Positions 7,865-14,773 of a DNA stretch of 64,000 bases are shown here, piece by piece (the stretch's first letter is position 1; each line of letters starts with the position of its first letter). The notes beneath the pieces are model-generated. The model made no database searches. It was given only the letters and a program-made list of their open reading frames with translations, and was not told the DNA's origin. Both the position numbers and the translations under genes were made by a program. Source of the DNA: an uncultured Bacteroidales bacterium (GTDB taxonomy: Bacteria > Bacteroidota > Bacteroidia > Bacteroidales > F082); assembly GCA_946408345.1 (NCBI GenBank), contig CAMJRR010000011.1, positions 1 to 64,000 of the forward strand, written 5' to 3'.

Positions 7865-8684
7865 TGAGTCCAAGGATTTCGCGGGCCTCATCCGAAGTAG
7901 CAATCGGGCGACCGAGTTCGTTGGCGATGCGGACGACCTTGGCAACCAGTTCACCATTCGATTGAGCCAGAACGCCCTTCGAGAGGTAGAGGTTGTCCTC
8001 GAAGCCCACGCGGACGTTACCGCCCATGGCGATGGCAGCGGCGGCCATCGGGAAGGCATGACGACCTACGCCGGTGACGGTCCAAGTGGAGCCAGCGGGG
8101 ATGCCGTTCACGAGCCAGCAGAGGTTGGCGACGGTGGCGGGAGTGCAGCCGGGCACGCCCAACACGAAGTTGAACTGCATGGGAGCGCCAGGGGCCTGAC
8201 CCTTCTTGGCCATGTTGAGGATGGTGTCGAGGTGACCCATCTCGAAGCATTCGTATTCGGGCTTGATGCCGCGTTCCATCATGCGTTTGCCGAAGGCGCG
8301 CATGGTCGGCATGGTGTTGTCGAAGATCTCGTCGCCGAAGTTGCAGGTACCGCAGTCGAGGGTAGCCATCTCGGGCAACGGATTGGTGTCGGTCGATTGG
8401 AGACGCTCGTCGGGAGTCATGCCGACGGCACCGCCGGTCGAAGGGATAAGGATGACGTTGGGGCACACCTTCAGGATGGCCTCTTCGCACTCTTGGAAAC
8501 GGCCACGGTCTTGGGTGGGCGTGCCGTCGTCCCAGCGGACGTGCAGGTGCACGATGGCGGCACCGGCGTCGACGGCCGACTTGGCCTCGCGCACGATTTC
8601 CTCAACGGTATAAGGCACATTGGGATTCTGTTCCTTGGTGACTTCTGCGCCGCAGATGGCGGCAGTGATGATCAGTTTATCCAT
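7851..8684 (-). CDS. kce: 3-keto-5-aminohexanoate cleavage enzyme
   Basis: A 277-residue member of the BKACE (DUF849) family, which condenses 5-amino-3-oxohexanoate with acetyl-CoA to give acetoacetate and 3-aminobutyryl-CoA. The zinc ligands are visible as HLHVRW with His46 and His48, the same numbers as in the characterised enzyme, and the late acidic ligand lies in VRVGFEDN (Glu229). PSTGGAVG near residue 81 and the long GHLDTI segment are also family features. Position between kal and kdd confirms the substrate assignment within a family that otherwise acts on varied beta-keto acids. Confidence 0.96.
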   Translation of the reverse strand: MDKLIITAAICGAEVTKEQNPNVPYTVEEIVREAKSAVDAGAAIVHLHVRWDDGTPTQDRGRFQECEEAILKVCPNVILIPSTGGAVGMTPDERLQSTDTNPLPEMATLDCGTCNFGDEIFDNTMPTMRAFGKRMMERGIKPEYECFEMGHLDTILNMAKKGQAPGAPMQFNFVLGVPGCTPATVANLCWLVNGIPAGSTWTVTGVGRHAFPMAAAAIAMGGNVRVGFEDNLYLSKGVLAQSNGELVAKVVRIANELGRPIATSDEAREILGLKPRK

Positions 8685-8749
8685 TGATTTCAGATTTCAA
8701 GATTTGTTATTTCAAGATTTTTTGACGCGGGACTTCGGGACTCGAGACG

Positions 8750-8800
8750 CGGGACTTTTCTTGTCGTCGCTTCGCGTCATTGCGAGGAACGAAGCAATCC
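8750..8800. repeat. Dispersed 51-bp repeat, copy 1
   Basis: A 51-bp element (core CGTCATTGCGAGGAACGAAG) between kal and kce. A diverged copy, about 45 of 51 bases alike, lies on the opposite strand at 49,424-49,474. It has internal dyad symmetry (ATTGC...GCAAT). Confidence 0.8.
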
Positions 8801-8807
8801 AGACATC

Positions 8808-9197
8808 TTACTTTTTACGTTGGCAGTCCTTGGGAGTCACGCAGGTACCCGAAGCACGGCAAACGAGGATGGGCTCATCCAGTTCGTCGGCGGCTGAGGG
8901 AGAAATGTCGGGGCGGGCCACGGCCACCTTGCGGGCCTCAAACATCATGTGGCGCGAGGTGTTGCCTTCGCGGTCGATCCAGCCTTCGGCTTCGATGAAG
9001 TCGCCTGCATAGACAGGGGCCTTGAATTCAATCATGTCGTATGCGCAGAAGAGGCCTTCGTCGCCGTCGCGCATAATCAAGAGTTCGGTAGCCACGTCAC
9101 CGAAGAGGTGAACCATGTGGGCGCCGTCAACCAAATTGCCACCGTAGTGGGCATCCTTTGCGCTCATGCGCAGTCTGATCTTTGTTCTGTATTCCAT
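8808..9197 (-). CDS. kal: 3-aminobutyryl-CoA ammonia-lyase
   Basis: A 129-residue single hotdog-fold protein (thioesterase-like) that eliminates ammonia from L-3-aminobutyryl-CoA to form crotonyl-CoA. The segments [21 protein letters not shown] and [17 protein letters not shown] match the small Kal family. The gene is next to kce and atoD in the lysine operon, which settles an otherwise general hotdog assignment. The crotonyl-CoA produced would go on to butyryl-CoA; the reductase genes are not in this window. Confidence 0.93.
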   Translation of the reverse strand: MEYRTKIRLRMSAKDAHYGGNLVDGAHMVHLFGDVATELLIMRDGDEGLFCAYDMIEFKAPVYAGDFIEAEGWIDREGNTSRHMMFEARKVAVARPDISPSAADELDEPILVCRASGTCVTPKDCQRKK

Positions 9198-9227
9198 TGT
9201 TGTTGATTGTTTATCGTTTATTTATTT

Positions 9228-9330
9228 GGCTACTGGCTCTTGGCTGCTGGCTACAGGCTGCTTCAACAGAAGTAAGGACTTCCCTCCTTATTCAAGCTGC
9301 CAAAGGCCAGAGGCCAGAAGCCAGAGGCCG
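9228..9330. repeat. Inverted repeat between atoD and kal
   Basis: The gap is filled by arms made of GGCTACTGGCTCTTGGCTG-like and CCAGAGGCCAGAAGCC-like units that pair imperfectly. It is of the same style as 5,926-5,982 and 32,851-32,928. Confidence 0.6.
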
Positions 9331-9331
9331 A

Positions 9332-9982
9332 TTATTTTTCCACATAAATAGCATCGACATAAATGCCAGAGGCATGCACGCACTCGGGCTTGATTTCTCC
9401 AACGGGAACCAGCTTTTCGGCTTCCACCACGACATAATCGGCGGCGGTGGCCATCAGCGGGTTGAAGTTGTTGGTCGTGCCAAGGAACACCATGTTGCCG
9501 AACTCGTCGACGATGTTGGCGCGCAGGAAAGCGATGTCGGCCTTCAGAGGCTTCTCAAGGAGGTAGTCCTTACCATCGACATTCACAATCTGCTTGCCGT
9601 CGGCCATGATGGTGCCAAGACCCGTGGGGGTCAAAACGCCGCCGAGACCTGCACCGTAGGCGCGGATGCGCTCTGCGAGGGTGCCTTGCGGGACGTATTC
9701 CACGATGAGGGTGCCTTCGTTCTTCTGGATGGCGGTCTGCTTGTTGGTGCCGGTATGCGACACGATAGCTTTCTTCACCTGATGGTTGCTGACCAGTTTG
9801 CCGTGGGCCACTTCATCGTAGGCCGTGTCGTTGGCAATGATAGTGAGGTCTTTAACGCCTTTTGCAACAATAGCGTCAATGATTTGCGTGGCGCTTCCAA
9901 CACCGAGGAAACCGCCGAACATGATCGTCATGCCGTCATGAACCTTCTCGACGGCTTGCTCTAATGTAATCTGCTTGTTCAT
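9332..9982 (-). CDS. atoD: Butyrate/acetoacetate CoA-transferase, alpha subunit
   Basis: A 216-residue family I CoA-transferase subunit A: the GGFLGVGSA glycine-rich loop near residue 23, ANDTAYDEVAHGKLV, GTLAERIRAYGAGLGGVLTPTG, and FLRANIVDEFGNM near the end. In lysine fermentation this enzyme moves CoA between acetoacetate and butyryl-CoA. It is the first gene after the operon promoter. No beta subunit (atoA) is adjacent or elsewhere in the window; it is presumably encoded beyond the left edge, since both subunits are needed for activity. Confidence 0.93.
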   Translation of the reverse strand: MNKQITLEQAVEKVHDGMTIMFGGFLGVGSATQIIDAIVAKGVKDLTIIANDTAYDEVAHGKLVSNHQVKKAIVSHTGTNKQTAIQKNEGTLIVEYVPQGTLAERIRAYGAGLGGVLTPTGLGTIMADGKQIVNVDGKDYLLEKPLKADIAFLRANIVDEFGNMVFLGTTNNFNPLMATAADYVVVEAEKLVPVGEIKPECVHASGIYVDAIYVEK

Positions 9983-10030
9983 AATGTGTTATGTTTTAGA
10001 TTTTAGATTTGTAACTCGTATAAAAGTCTG

Positions 10031-10062
10031 CAAATTTACTGAGATTTCCAGCACTTTCCAAA
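10031..10062 (-). promoter_or_regulatory. Promoter of the lysine-fermentation operon
   Basis: On the minus strand a -33 box TTTG (10,062-10,059), a 20-base spacer and a -7 box TAAATTTG (10,038-10,031) match the Bacteroidota consensus. The start of transcription is expected near 10,025, about 45 bases before atoD. No comparably good promoter was seen inside the operon. Confidence 0.75.
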
Positions 10063-10168
10063 CAAATTAATATTTATTTTATAAAGAGGTGTGTAACCCT
10101 ATTAGGTTCAAGGTTTTATCCCGCAGGTTTTGAAAAGCATTTCATTCCTTAACATGAGCTATTAGGCA

Positions 10169-10283
10169 GGTTTTAGAAGGCATGTCATTGACTTCGTCGA
10201 AATGCTCTGCATTCGATGAAATCAATCTCTGGTTTCCAACGGAGGACTGTGGGAAGGCTAGGAATCTATGCCTTCTAAAGCCA
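10169..10283. repeat. Large hairpin repeat, copy A
   Basis: The arms GGTTTTAGAAGGCAT (10,169-10,183) and ATGCCTTCTAAAGCC (10,269-10,283) pair at 14 of 15 positions, the remaining one being a G-T wobble. A related element at 22,727-22,837 has a compensating base-pair change. It lies in the 465-bp gene-free stretch 9,983-10,447, which otherwise holds the operon promoter and two further hairpins. Confidence 0.75.
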
Positions 10284-10295
10284 TCAAAACAATGT

Positions 10296-10372
10296 TTTTT
10301 GCCCTGCCTACTATAGATTCCATCCTACCCCACTTGCCAGCGTTGGAATAACATAGCAGGCAGGGCAAAAAA
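10296..10372. repeat. 15-bp perfect inverted repeat
   Basis: TTTTTTGCCCTGCCT (10,296-10,310) pairs exactly with 10,358-10,372, with a 47-base loop. It is adjacent to copy A of the large hairpin and to the terminator of the next gene. It may be part of the same mobile-repeat block. Confidence 0.75.
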
Positions 10373-10398
10373 AAGCCGCCGATACAATCAGCGACTTT
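10367..10398 (-). terminator. Intrinsic terminator of the HExxH lipoprotein gene
   Basis: On the minus strand AAAGTCGC...GCGGCTTT forms a stem with one G-T pair, followed by a run of T residues. It lies 50 bp after the stop at 10,448. Confidence 0.7.
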
Positions 10399-10447
10399 TC
10401 AAGTATTGTGTTTCAAAGTGAGTTATGGAACCCACCGAAAAGGATAA

Positions 10448-11719
10448 TCACTTTTTCACAATCGTGAAACTCTTTTCATCCACTGGCTCAATGGCATAGT
10501 CCGGATTCAATGAGATTTTGGCATCGCAATGGTCCTCGGAATAAGGGATGATGAAGCTTGACCAATTATTGGTGCGCATGATGCCGTTTCCTACCTCAAG
10601 GGTGCCGAAAGAGCCTCGTAATTGCATCGTATTACAGATTACGCCGATAGTATCGTACGCAACAAGCCTCTCGGAGGGATTGAAACCGAAATTGATGTTA
10701 TCGTTGGGAATCACCAACCATTTGGATTCAGAAAAACGATCCTTCAATTCGGCATCTTCCTTGTCGCGGGCTTCAAGGCGGCTTCTTTCTTTGTAGAGAT
10801 ACTCTGTCAGATTATAACGCGCTGATATTCTTTCTATTTCAGCATTGTCAACCGTATCTGGAATGGCAACCTCCGTTGAAATCACATCGGGGATGGTTTT
10901 ACCTGAACGGATGCTGTTTCTCCAATCGGGAATCATTTCATCTATCAGGAGTCCGTAGGCGGGGCCTGTGAGATAGGCGAATGAGTTGCCGAAGCCGCTG
11001 CCGTCCATTCCTTTCATAATGGCAGCAGCGACCAATCCCTTTCTAATTGCTTCATTATCATTGTCCAAAGGCAGCAGTTTGAAAGCAGTATATTCCGCCA
11101 TTCCTTCGTGACACTCAAATTGGTTTTCGTTGCCGTTTGGGAACAACGTTTGACGATATTTGCGCACCGTCATCGCATCGCGCAGGCCTTCCGTTAGGTC
11201 TTTGGAATCGTTTTGCAGCAAGTCCTTCAAAATGCCCAATTCGAGTTTCAGCAGCAGTTCTCCTTCCGTTTCGTCGAGGTGTTGGTTCGAAGACCCGCAT
11301 GAAGGCAACCCGATTTCGTCTTGGATGCGGTGCAGACTCTCATGAATCAGAAGATGCGTGTTGGTCAGTAAATCCCGGCTGCCGTCCCATATTACGCAAG
11401 TCCAATCCTCGCCACAATAAGTTATGGATGTATTGGCAATTATGATGTCTTCAGGAAGTTGTCCGAAATAAAGGTTTCCTTTTTGGACGAGAGTGTTTTC
11501 CTTGTTTTGCTGATTGGCAACGAGATTCCGTGTTTGAACATCTACAAACATTGTCGGGCCATAGAGCGTTTTGCCCCACAACTTGCCGTTGTCCGCATCG
11601 GAAACCTTTTTCAGATTCTCGAAACACGGAGCGGCTTTCTCCATCGAATTGGAATTGGATTGTGAACATGAAACGCAAAGAATAAGCACTAAAACTACAT
11701 AGTAAAAACTCTTTTTCAT
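10448..11719 (-). CDS. Lipoprotein with HExxH motif, possible metallopeptidase
   Basis: About 423 residues when started at the ATG at 11,719, which begins a lipoprotein signal (MKKSFYYVVLVLILCVSC). The longer frame from 11,785 would start inside the preceding gene's terminator. The middle contains HESLH followed about 22 residues later by HLDETEGE, a possible zinc-peptidase site of HExxH...E type. The C-terminal part (NINFGFNPSERLVAYD, GSFGTLEVGNGIM) looks like a separate beta-rich domain. I do not recognise the family. It is a single-gene unit with its own terminator. Confidence 0.7.
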   Translation of the reverse strand: MKKSFYYVVLVLILCVSCSQSNSNSMEKAAPCFENLKKVSDADNGKLWGKTLYGPTMFVDVQTRNLVANQQNKENTLVQKGNLYFGQLPEDIIIANTSITYCGEDWTCVIWDGSRDLLTNTHLLIHESLHRIQDEIGLPSCGSSNQHLDETEGELLLKLELGILKDLLQNDSKDLTEGLRDAMTVRKYRQTLFPNGNENQFECHEGMAEYTAFKLLPLDNDNEAIRKGLVAAAIMKGMDGSGFGNSFAYLTGPAYGLLIDEMIPDWRNSIRSGKTIPDVISTEVAIPDTVDNAEIERISARYNLTEYLYKERSRLEARDKEDAELKDRFSESKWLVIPNDNINFGFNPSERLVAYDTIGVICNTMQLRGSFGTLEVGNGIMRTNNWSSFIIPYSEDHCDAKISLNPDYAIEPVDEKSFTIVKK

Positions 11720-11783
11720 ATCGTTAATGTTTGAATGATTTATAGCAATACGAAGAAAGGGCGAAAATATTACTGAGAAGCAC

Positions 11784-11814
11784 AAAAAAAGCCGCCAATC
11801 ACTCAGCGGCTTTT
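11784..11814 (-). terminator. Intrinsic terminator of the 65-residue gene
   Basis: On the minus strand AAAAGCCGC pairs with GCGGCTTTT across a 10-base loop and is followed by further T residues. It ends the small gene at 11,836-12,033 and separates it from the lipoprotein gene. Confidence 0.8.
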
Positions 11815-11835
11815 CATCTTCATCATCCGTATGAC

Positions 11836-12033
11836 TTAGTTGTTCATGTAGGCGACCTGCCCCATCAGTCCGGTGTTCACCGTGTCGTAAGCAGCGGCAT
11901 AACCCAAAAGGAACTGCATGACATTGCGGCTAGGTCTTTGATTCTCGCTCTCTCTCTCGAAAACGCTTTTGATTTGTGATACTAATATGTCGTCGTCAAC
12001 GGATGAAAGGTAAGAGGTGTAGCTATTTCTCAT
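11836..12033 (-). CDS. Small conserved-looking protein of unknown function
   Basis: A 65-residue protein with balanced composition (DDDILVSQIKSVFERESE, then FLLGYAAAYDTVNTG) and no membrane segment or known motif. Support for a real gene is its own intrinsic terminator 20 bp downstream and a sensible codon pattern. It lies downstream of the ECF sigma gene, separated by a repeat element, so it could belong to the same unit. I cannot assign a function. Confidence 0.65.
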   Translation of the reverse strand: MRNSYTSYLSSVDDDILVSQIKSVFERESENQRPSRNVMQFLLGYAAAYDTVNTGLMGQVAYMNN

Positions 12034-12110
12034 AGGCGTTTTTTAGGTTTGACTTTACCTTAAAACGCAGCTACTACGGAATTATTTTATACGGAGAATT
12101 ATTTTTTTCG

Positions 12111-12277
12111 AACTACAGATTTCACAGATTCTACAGAACAATGTTTCCAAAATTATTGGGATGCAAGCATCCTATTGATACAGATCGTTTTACAACGTGC
12201 GTAATCTGTAATAATTTGACGCTTGCGTCCCAAAATTTCTTTGGTGAGAATCTGTCATATCTGTATAATCTGTAGTT
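12111..12277. repeat. MITE-like element with 11-bp terminal inverted repeats
   Basis: The ends AACTACAGATT (12,111-12,121) and AATCTGTAGTT (12,267-12,277) are exact inverted repeats. Inside, GGGATGCAAGC and GCTTGCGTCCC pair, with a G-T wobble. It has no coding capacity and occupies most of the gap between the sigma gene and the 65-residue gene. Confidence 0.7.
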
Positions 12278-12286
12278 TATTACAAC

Positions 12287-12874
12287 TCAATACGTGAGGG
12301 TCATATTATTGGCCACCATCATCTTACGCAAGTTGATCAAGGCGTAGCGCATGCGACCCAGCGCCGTGTTGATGCTCACGTTGGTGATGTCGGCGATGTC
12401 CTTGAAACTCATGTCGTCGAAGATGCGCATGCGGAGCACCTCGCGCTGCTCGTCGGGCAGGAAGGCAATCATGCGGTGCAAGTCGCTGTGGACCTGGTCG
12501 ACGATCATGCCCTGTTCGACGGAATGGTCGGTAATCGGCACGTTGTCGATGTAGTTGTAGTCCTCGCTCGACGACTCCACCGTGGGAATGCGGTTTTCCT
12601 TGCGGAAATGGTCAATGACAAGGTTATGGGCGATGCGCATGGCAAACTGCACGAAACGTCCGTCATCCTTGTAGCCCTTCGACTTGATGGTCTGGATGAC
12701 CTTCACGAAGGTATCCTGAAAGACATCGTCAGCCAACTGCTTGTCTTTCACGAGCGTGAGTATGTAGGAATAAACTTGTTTCTGGTATCTACCAATCAAT
12801 AATTCAAAACTGTGAACATCACCGTCCTGGTAGCGTTCAATCAGTTCTTTGTCGCTTTTCACTATGTTGGACAT
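12287..12874 (-). CDS. ECF RNA polymerase sigma factor
   Basis: About 195 residues from the ATG at 12,874 (an upstream in-frame ATG at 12,901 adds nine residues). Region 2 is clear (LIGRYQKQVYSYI, DVFQDTFVKVIQTI, FVQFAMRIAHNLVIDHFRK), as is region 4 (LPDEQREVLRMRIFDDMSFKDIADI and NTALGRMRYALINLRK). No anti-sigma gene is adjacent, which is unusual for many ECF types but common among Bacteroidota sigma-70-like factors. It has its own upstream promoter. Its regulon cannot be told from the sequence. Confidence 0.92.
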   Translation of the reverse strand: MSNIVKSDKELIERYQDGDVHSFELLIGRYQKQVYSYILTLVKDKQLADDVFQDTFVKVIQTIKSKGYKDDGRFVQFAMRIAHNLVIDHFRKENRIPTVESSSEDYNYIDNVPITDHSVEQGMIVDQVHSDLHRMIAFLPDEQREVLRMRIFDDMSFKDIADITNVSINTALGRMRYALINLRKMMVANNMTLTY

Positions 12875-12979
12875 CAGGTCCCCCTTTCTTTGTGCACTCA
12901 ACGTAAGTGCTTGTTAATAAAGGGTATAGATCTTTCGATAGCGTCTCTCCTATTGATTAGTTAGTGAATTTTTACACTG

Positions 12980-13012
12980 CAAAGATACGGATTTTTTGAA
13001 TTTGCAAGCAAA
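12980..13012 (-). promoter_or_regulatory. Promoter of the ECF sigma gene
   Basis: On the minus strand: -33 TTTG (13,012-13,009), 21-base spacer, -7 TATCTTTG (12,987-12,980), about 100 bases before the start codon. The stretch 13,013-13,170 upstream holds only AT-rich sequence with two loose ATGGACAACAAAA/ATAAACAACAAAA copies. Confidence 0.65.
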
Positions 13013-13170
13013 AAATGTACTTTTTTTTTGTTTTGGGACAATAATTATTGGGAAAATGAGTAGCTCCAGTTCTCCCCTTTAAGCACATTTTATTGTCTAT
13101 GGACAACAAAATTCGTGTTTTGATGGGTTTTGTGGTGTATAAACAACAAAAAAAACAATTCATCCTCGCT

Positions 13171-14508
13171 TTATCCGCCAAGGAAAGGTGTCATGTAAAC
13201 AGGAAGCAGAATGGTACCCTTATCCGTTTTCAAATCCTTTGTGTAAATCAGATAACGCCGTTCGACAATATGAGCGTATTTCTCGCAAAACACATCAAGC
13301 GACTTGTGGGTGTTGTAGCCGGAAGACTTCACCTCTACAGGCTGAAGCTTGGTCCCGTGTGAGAGCAGAAAATCAATCTCATAATTATGAGTTTCATCCT
13401 TTGGCCAAGTATAATAGAAAAGCTTATTGCCCGATGTGGCAAGCATTTGTGCTATCATGTTTTCATAAACATAGCCAAGATTTGTGCTTAGTTTATCGTT
13501 CAACAGCTTTTGATATATGACATTCTCAGTATAGTCCTTGTCCCAAAAGGCAAGGGTAACGAACAATCCCGTGTCGGCACAAAAAATCTTGTATTTGGAA
13601 ATGTCTTTTGTCAATGACATGCCTACGTTGGGGTCGTTCGAATGGTATGCAAATAGAGTCGTCTTGCTGTCTTCAAGGTCTTTTAGAAATTCCATCAGTT
13701 TGTCGTCATCCACCTTGCCAAGGACGGCATACGGCTTGAAACGGTTGTTGGTCTGGCTCAGTTGTGATGGAATATTCATAAAGAGAGTTTCCAAACGACC
13801 TGAGGGGTCAAGTTTTTGGAAATCATCCTGATAGATTCTGATTACGCCTCGCTTGGCAAGGTCTACCATACTGAAATTGTTGGTTTCCAGATAAGCCTCA
13901 ACAGCTTGAGGCATACCGCCCACCAACAAATAGAGACGAAAGTTGCGCATGGCTTCACGGTGAGCCTGGGTAAGAGGTAGTTTGTTGTCGTAGAAAGTAC
14001 GCAGCAATGGCATAGTGGCTTCGTCGCCCATCGCCCATCGGAACTCCTCGTAATCCATCGGATAAAGCGTGACACGCTCCTCTTCGCTTGGAATCGTGAT
14101 GTTCTTCGTATTCTTTTTGATACTGATGAGCGAGCCGGTTTCAATATAGTCGTAGCGACCATCTTTAACCAAATACTTGATGGCTTGACGAGCGCGAGAA
14201 CAATTCTGCACCTCATCGAAAATGATGACAGATTTTCGCTTTTTTAGGACCACATTATAAATGGATTGTAGTTGCAGAAAGATATAGTCCATGTTCATCA
14301 GGTTGTTGAACAAAGCCGTCACCTCTTCGGATGCCTCGTTGAAATCAATAAGTATGTATGATTCATACTCTTTTTTTGCAAATTGCTCAACAAGTGTTGA
14401 CTTGCCGACCCGTCGTGCACCTTCAATCAAAATTGCGGTCTTTCCGTTCTGGACACGTTTCCATTTGAGAAGCTGGTCATATAGTTTTCGTTTGAATATC
14501 CGTTTCAT
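13171..14508 (-). CDS. AAA-type ATPase with DUF4143 domain
   Basis: A 445-residue protein of the AAA_14/DUF4143 class. Walker A is GARRVGKST at residues 30-38, Walker B is VIIFDEVQN near 95-103, and ETGSLIS follows as a sensor-like segment. The C-terminal DUF4143 part ends with IDFLLSHGTKL..VEVKSS, a pattern like the PD-(D/E)xK nuclease fold. Such proteins are numerous in Bacteroidota and their role is unsettled. The gene stands alone, divergent from uvrA, and shares with it a 33-bp tandem-repeat region upstream. Confidence 0.9.
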   Translation of the reverse strand: MKRIFKRKLYDQLLKWKRVQNGKTAILIEGARRVGKSTLVEQFAKKEYESYILIDFNEASEEVTALFNNLMNMDYIFLQLQSIYNVVLKKRKSVIIFDEVQNCSRARQAIKYLVKDGRYDYIETGSLISIKKNTKNITIPSEEERVTLYPMDYEEFRWAMGDEATMPLLRTFYDNKLPLTQAHREAMRNFRLYLLVGGMPQAVEAYLETNNFSMVDLAKRGVIRIYQDDFQKLDPSGRLETLFMNIPSQLSQTNNRFKPYAVLGKVDDDKLMEFLKDLEDSKTTLFAYHSNDPNVGMSLTKDISKYKIFCADTGLFVTLAFWDKDYTENVIYQKLLNDKLSTNLGYVYENMIAQMLATSGNKLFYYTWPKDETHNYEIDFLLSHGTKLQPVEVKSSGYNTHKSLDVFCEKYAHIVERRYLIYTKDLKTDKGTILLPVYMTPFLGG

Positions 14509-14557
14509 CTTCTGATGTAATTGATTTGGAGTGCAAAAATAGAGTTTTTAATTCATT

Positions 14558-14700
14558 TACGCAAATTTTTTTATTCGATTTATAGAAAAATACCGAAATG
14601 TTTTTACACGATTTATGGAAAAATACCGAAATTTTTTATTATGTTTTATCCAAAAATACCGAAATGTTTTTAGCCGATTTCTCCAAAAATACGCAAATCT
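14558..14700. repeat. 33-bp-period tandem repeats between the DUF4143 gene and uvrA
   Basis: The octamer TACCGAAA (or TACGCAAA) starts at 14,558, 14,591, 14,624, 14,657 and 14,690, an exact 33-base period. The units are otherwise degenerate and AT-rich (consensus around AAAAATACCGAAATGTTTTT). They lie in the divergent intergenic region and could be a multi-site operator. Confidence 0.85.
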
Positions 14701-14744
14701 TATTATTTTCTTCTCCCCCCCTCTCCTATTTCCACGCTTTTCCG

Positions 14745-14752
14745 TACCTTTG
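14745..14752 (+). promoter_or_regulatory. -7 box of the uvrA promoter
   Basis: TACCTTTG matches the Bacteroidota -7 consensus and is followed by GCAAATTC, giving a leader of about 15 bases to the proposed TTG start at 14,774. No clear -33 box is seen. Confidence 0.6.
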
Positions 14753-14773
14753 CAAATTCAATTTTTCCGAACC

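Noticed and set aside
12972..13181. A 69-codon Cys/Lys-rich minus-strand frame
   Set aside because: It lies across the sigma-gene promoter and the DUF4143 stop, in AT-rich non-coding sequence, with no protein-like composition.
14558..14700. CRISPR-like array
   Set aside because: The period is a constant 33 bp with no unique spacers of its own and no cas genes; it is a simple tandem repeat.
14615..14773. An extended N-terminus of UvrA beginning upstream of the promoter
   Set aside because: The extension translates the 33-bp tandem repeats into Tyr/Phe-rich sequence and lies before the -7 box, so it cannot be on the transcript.
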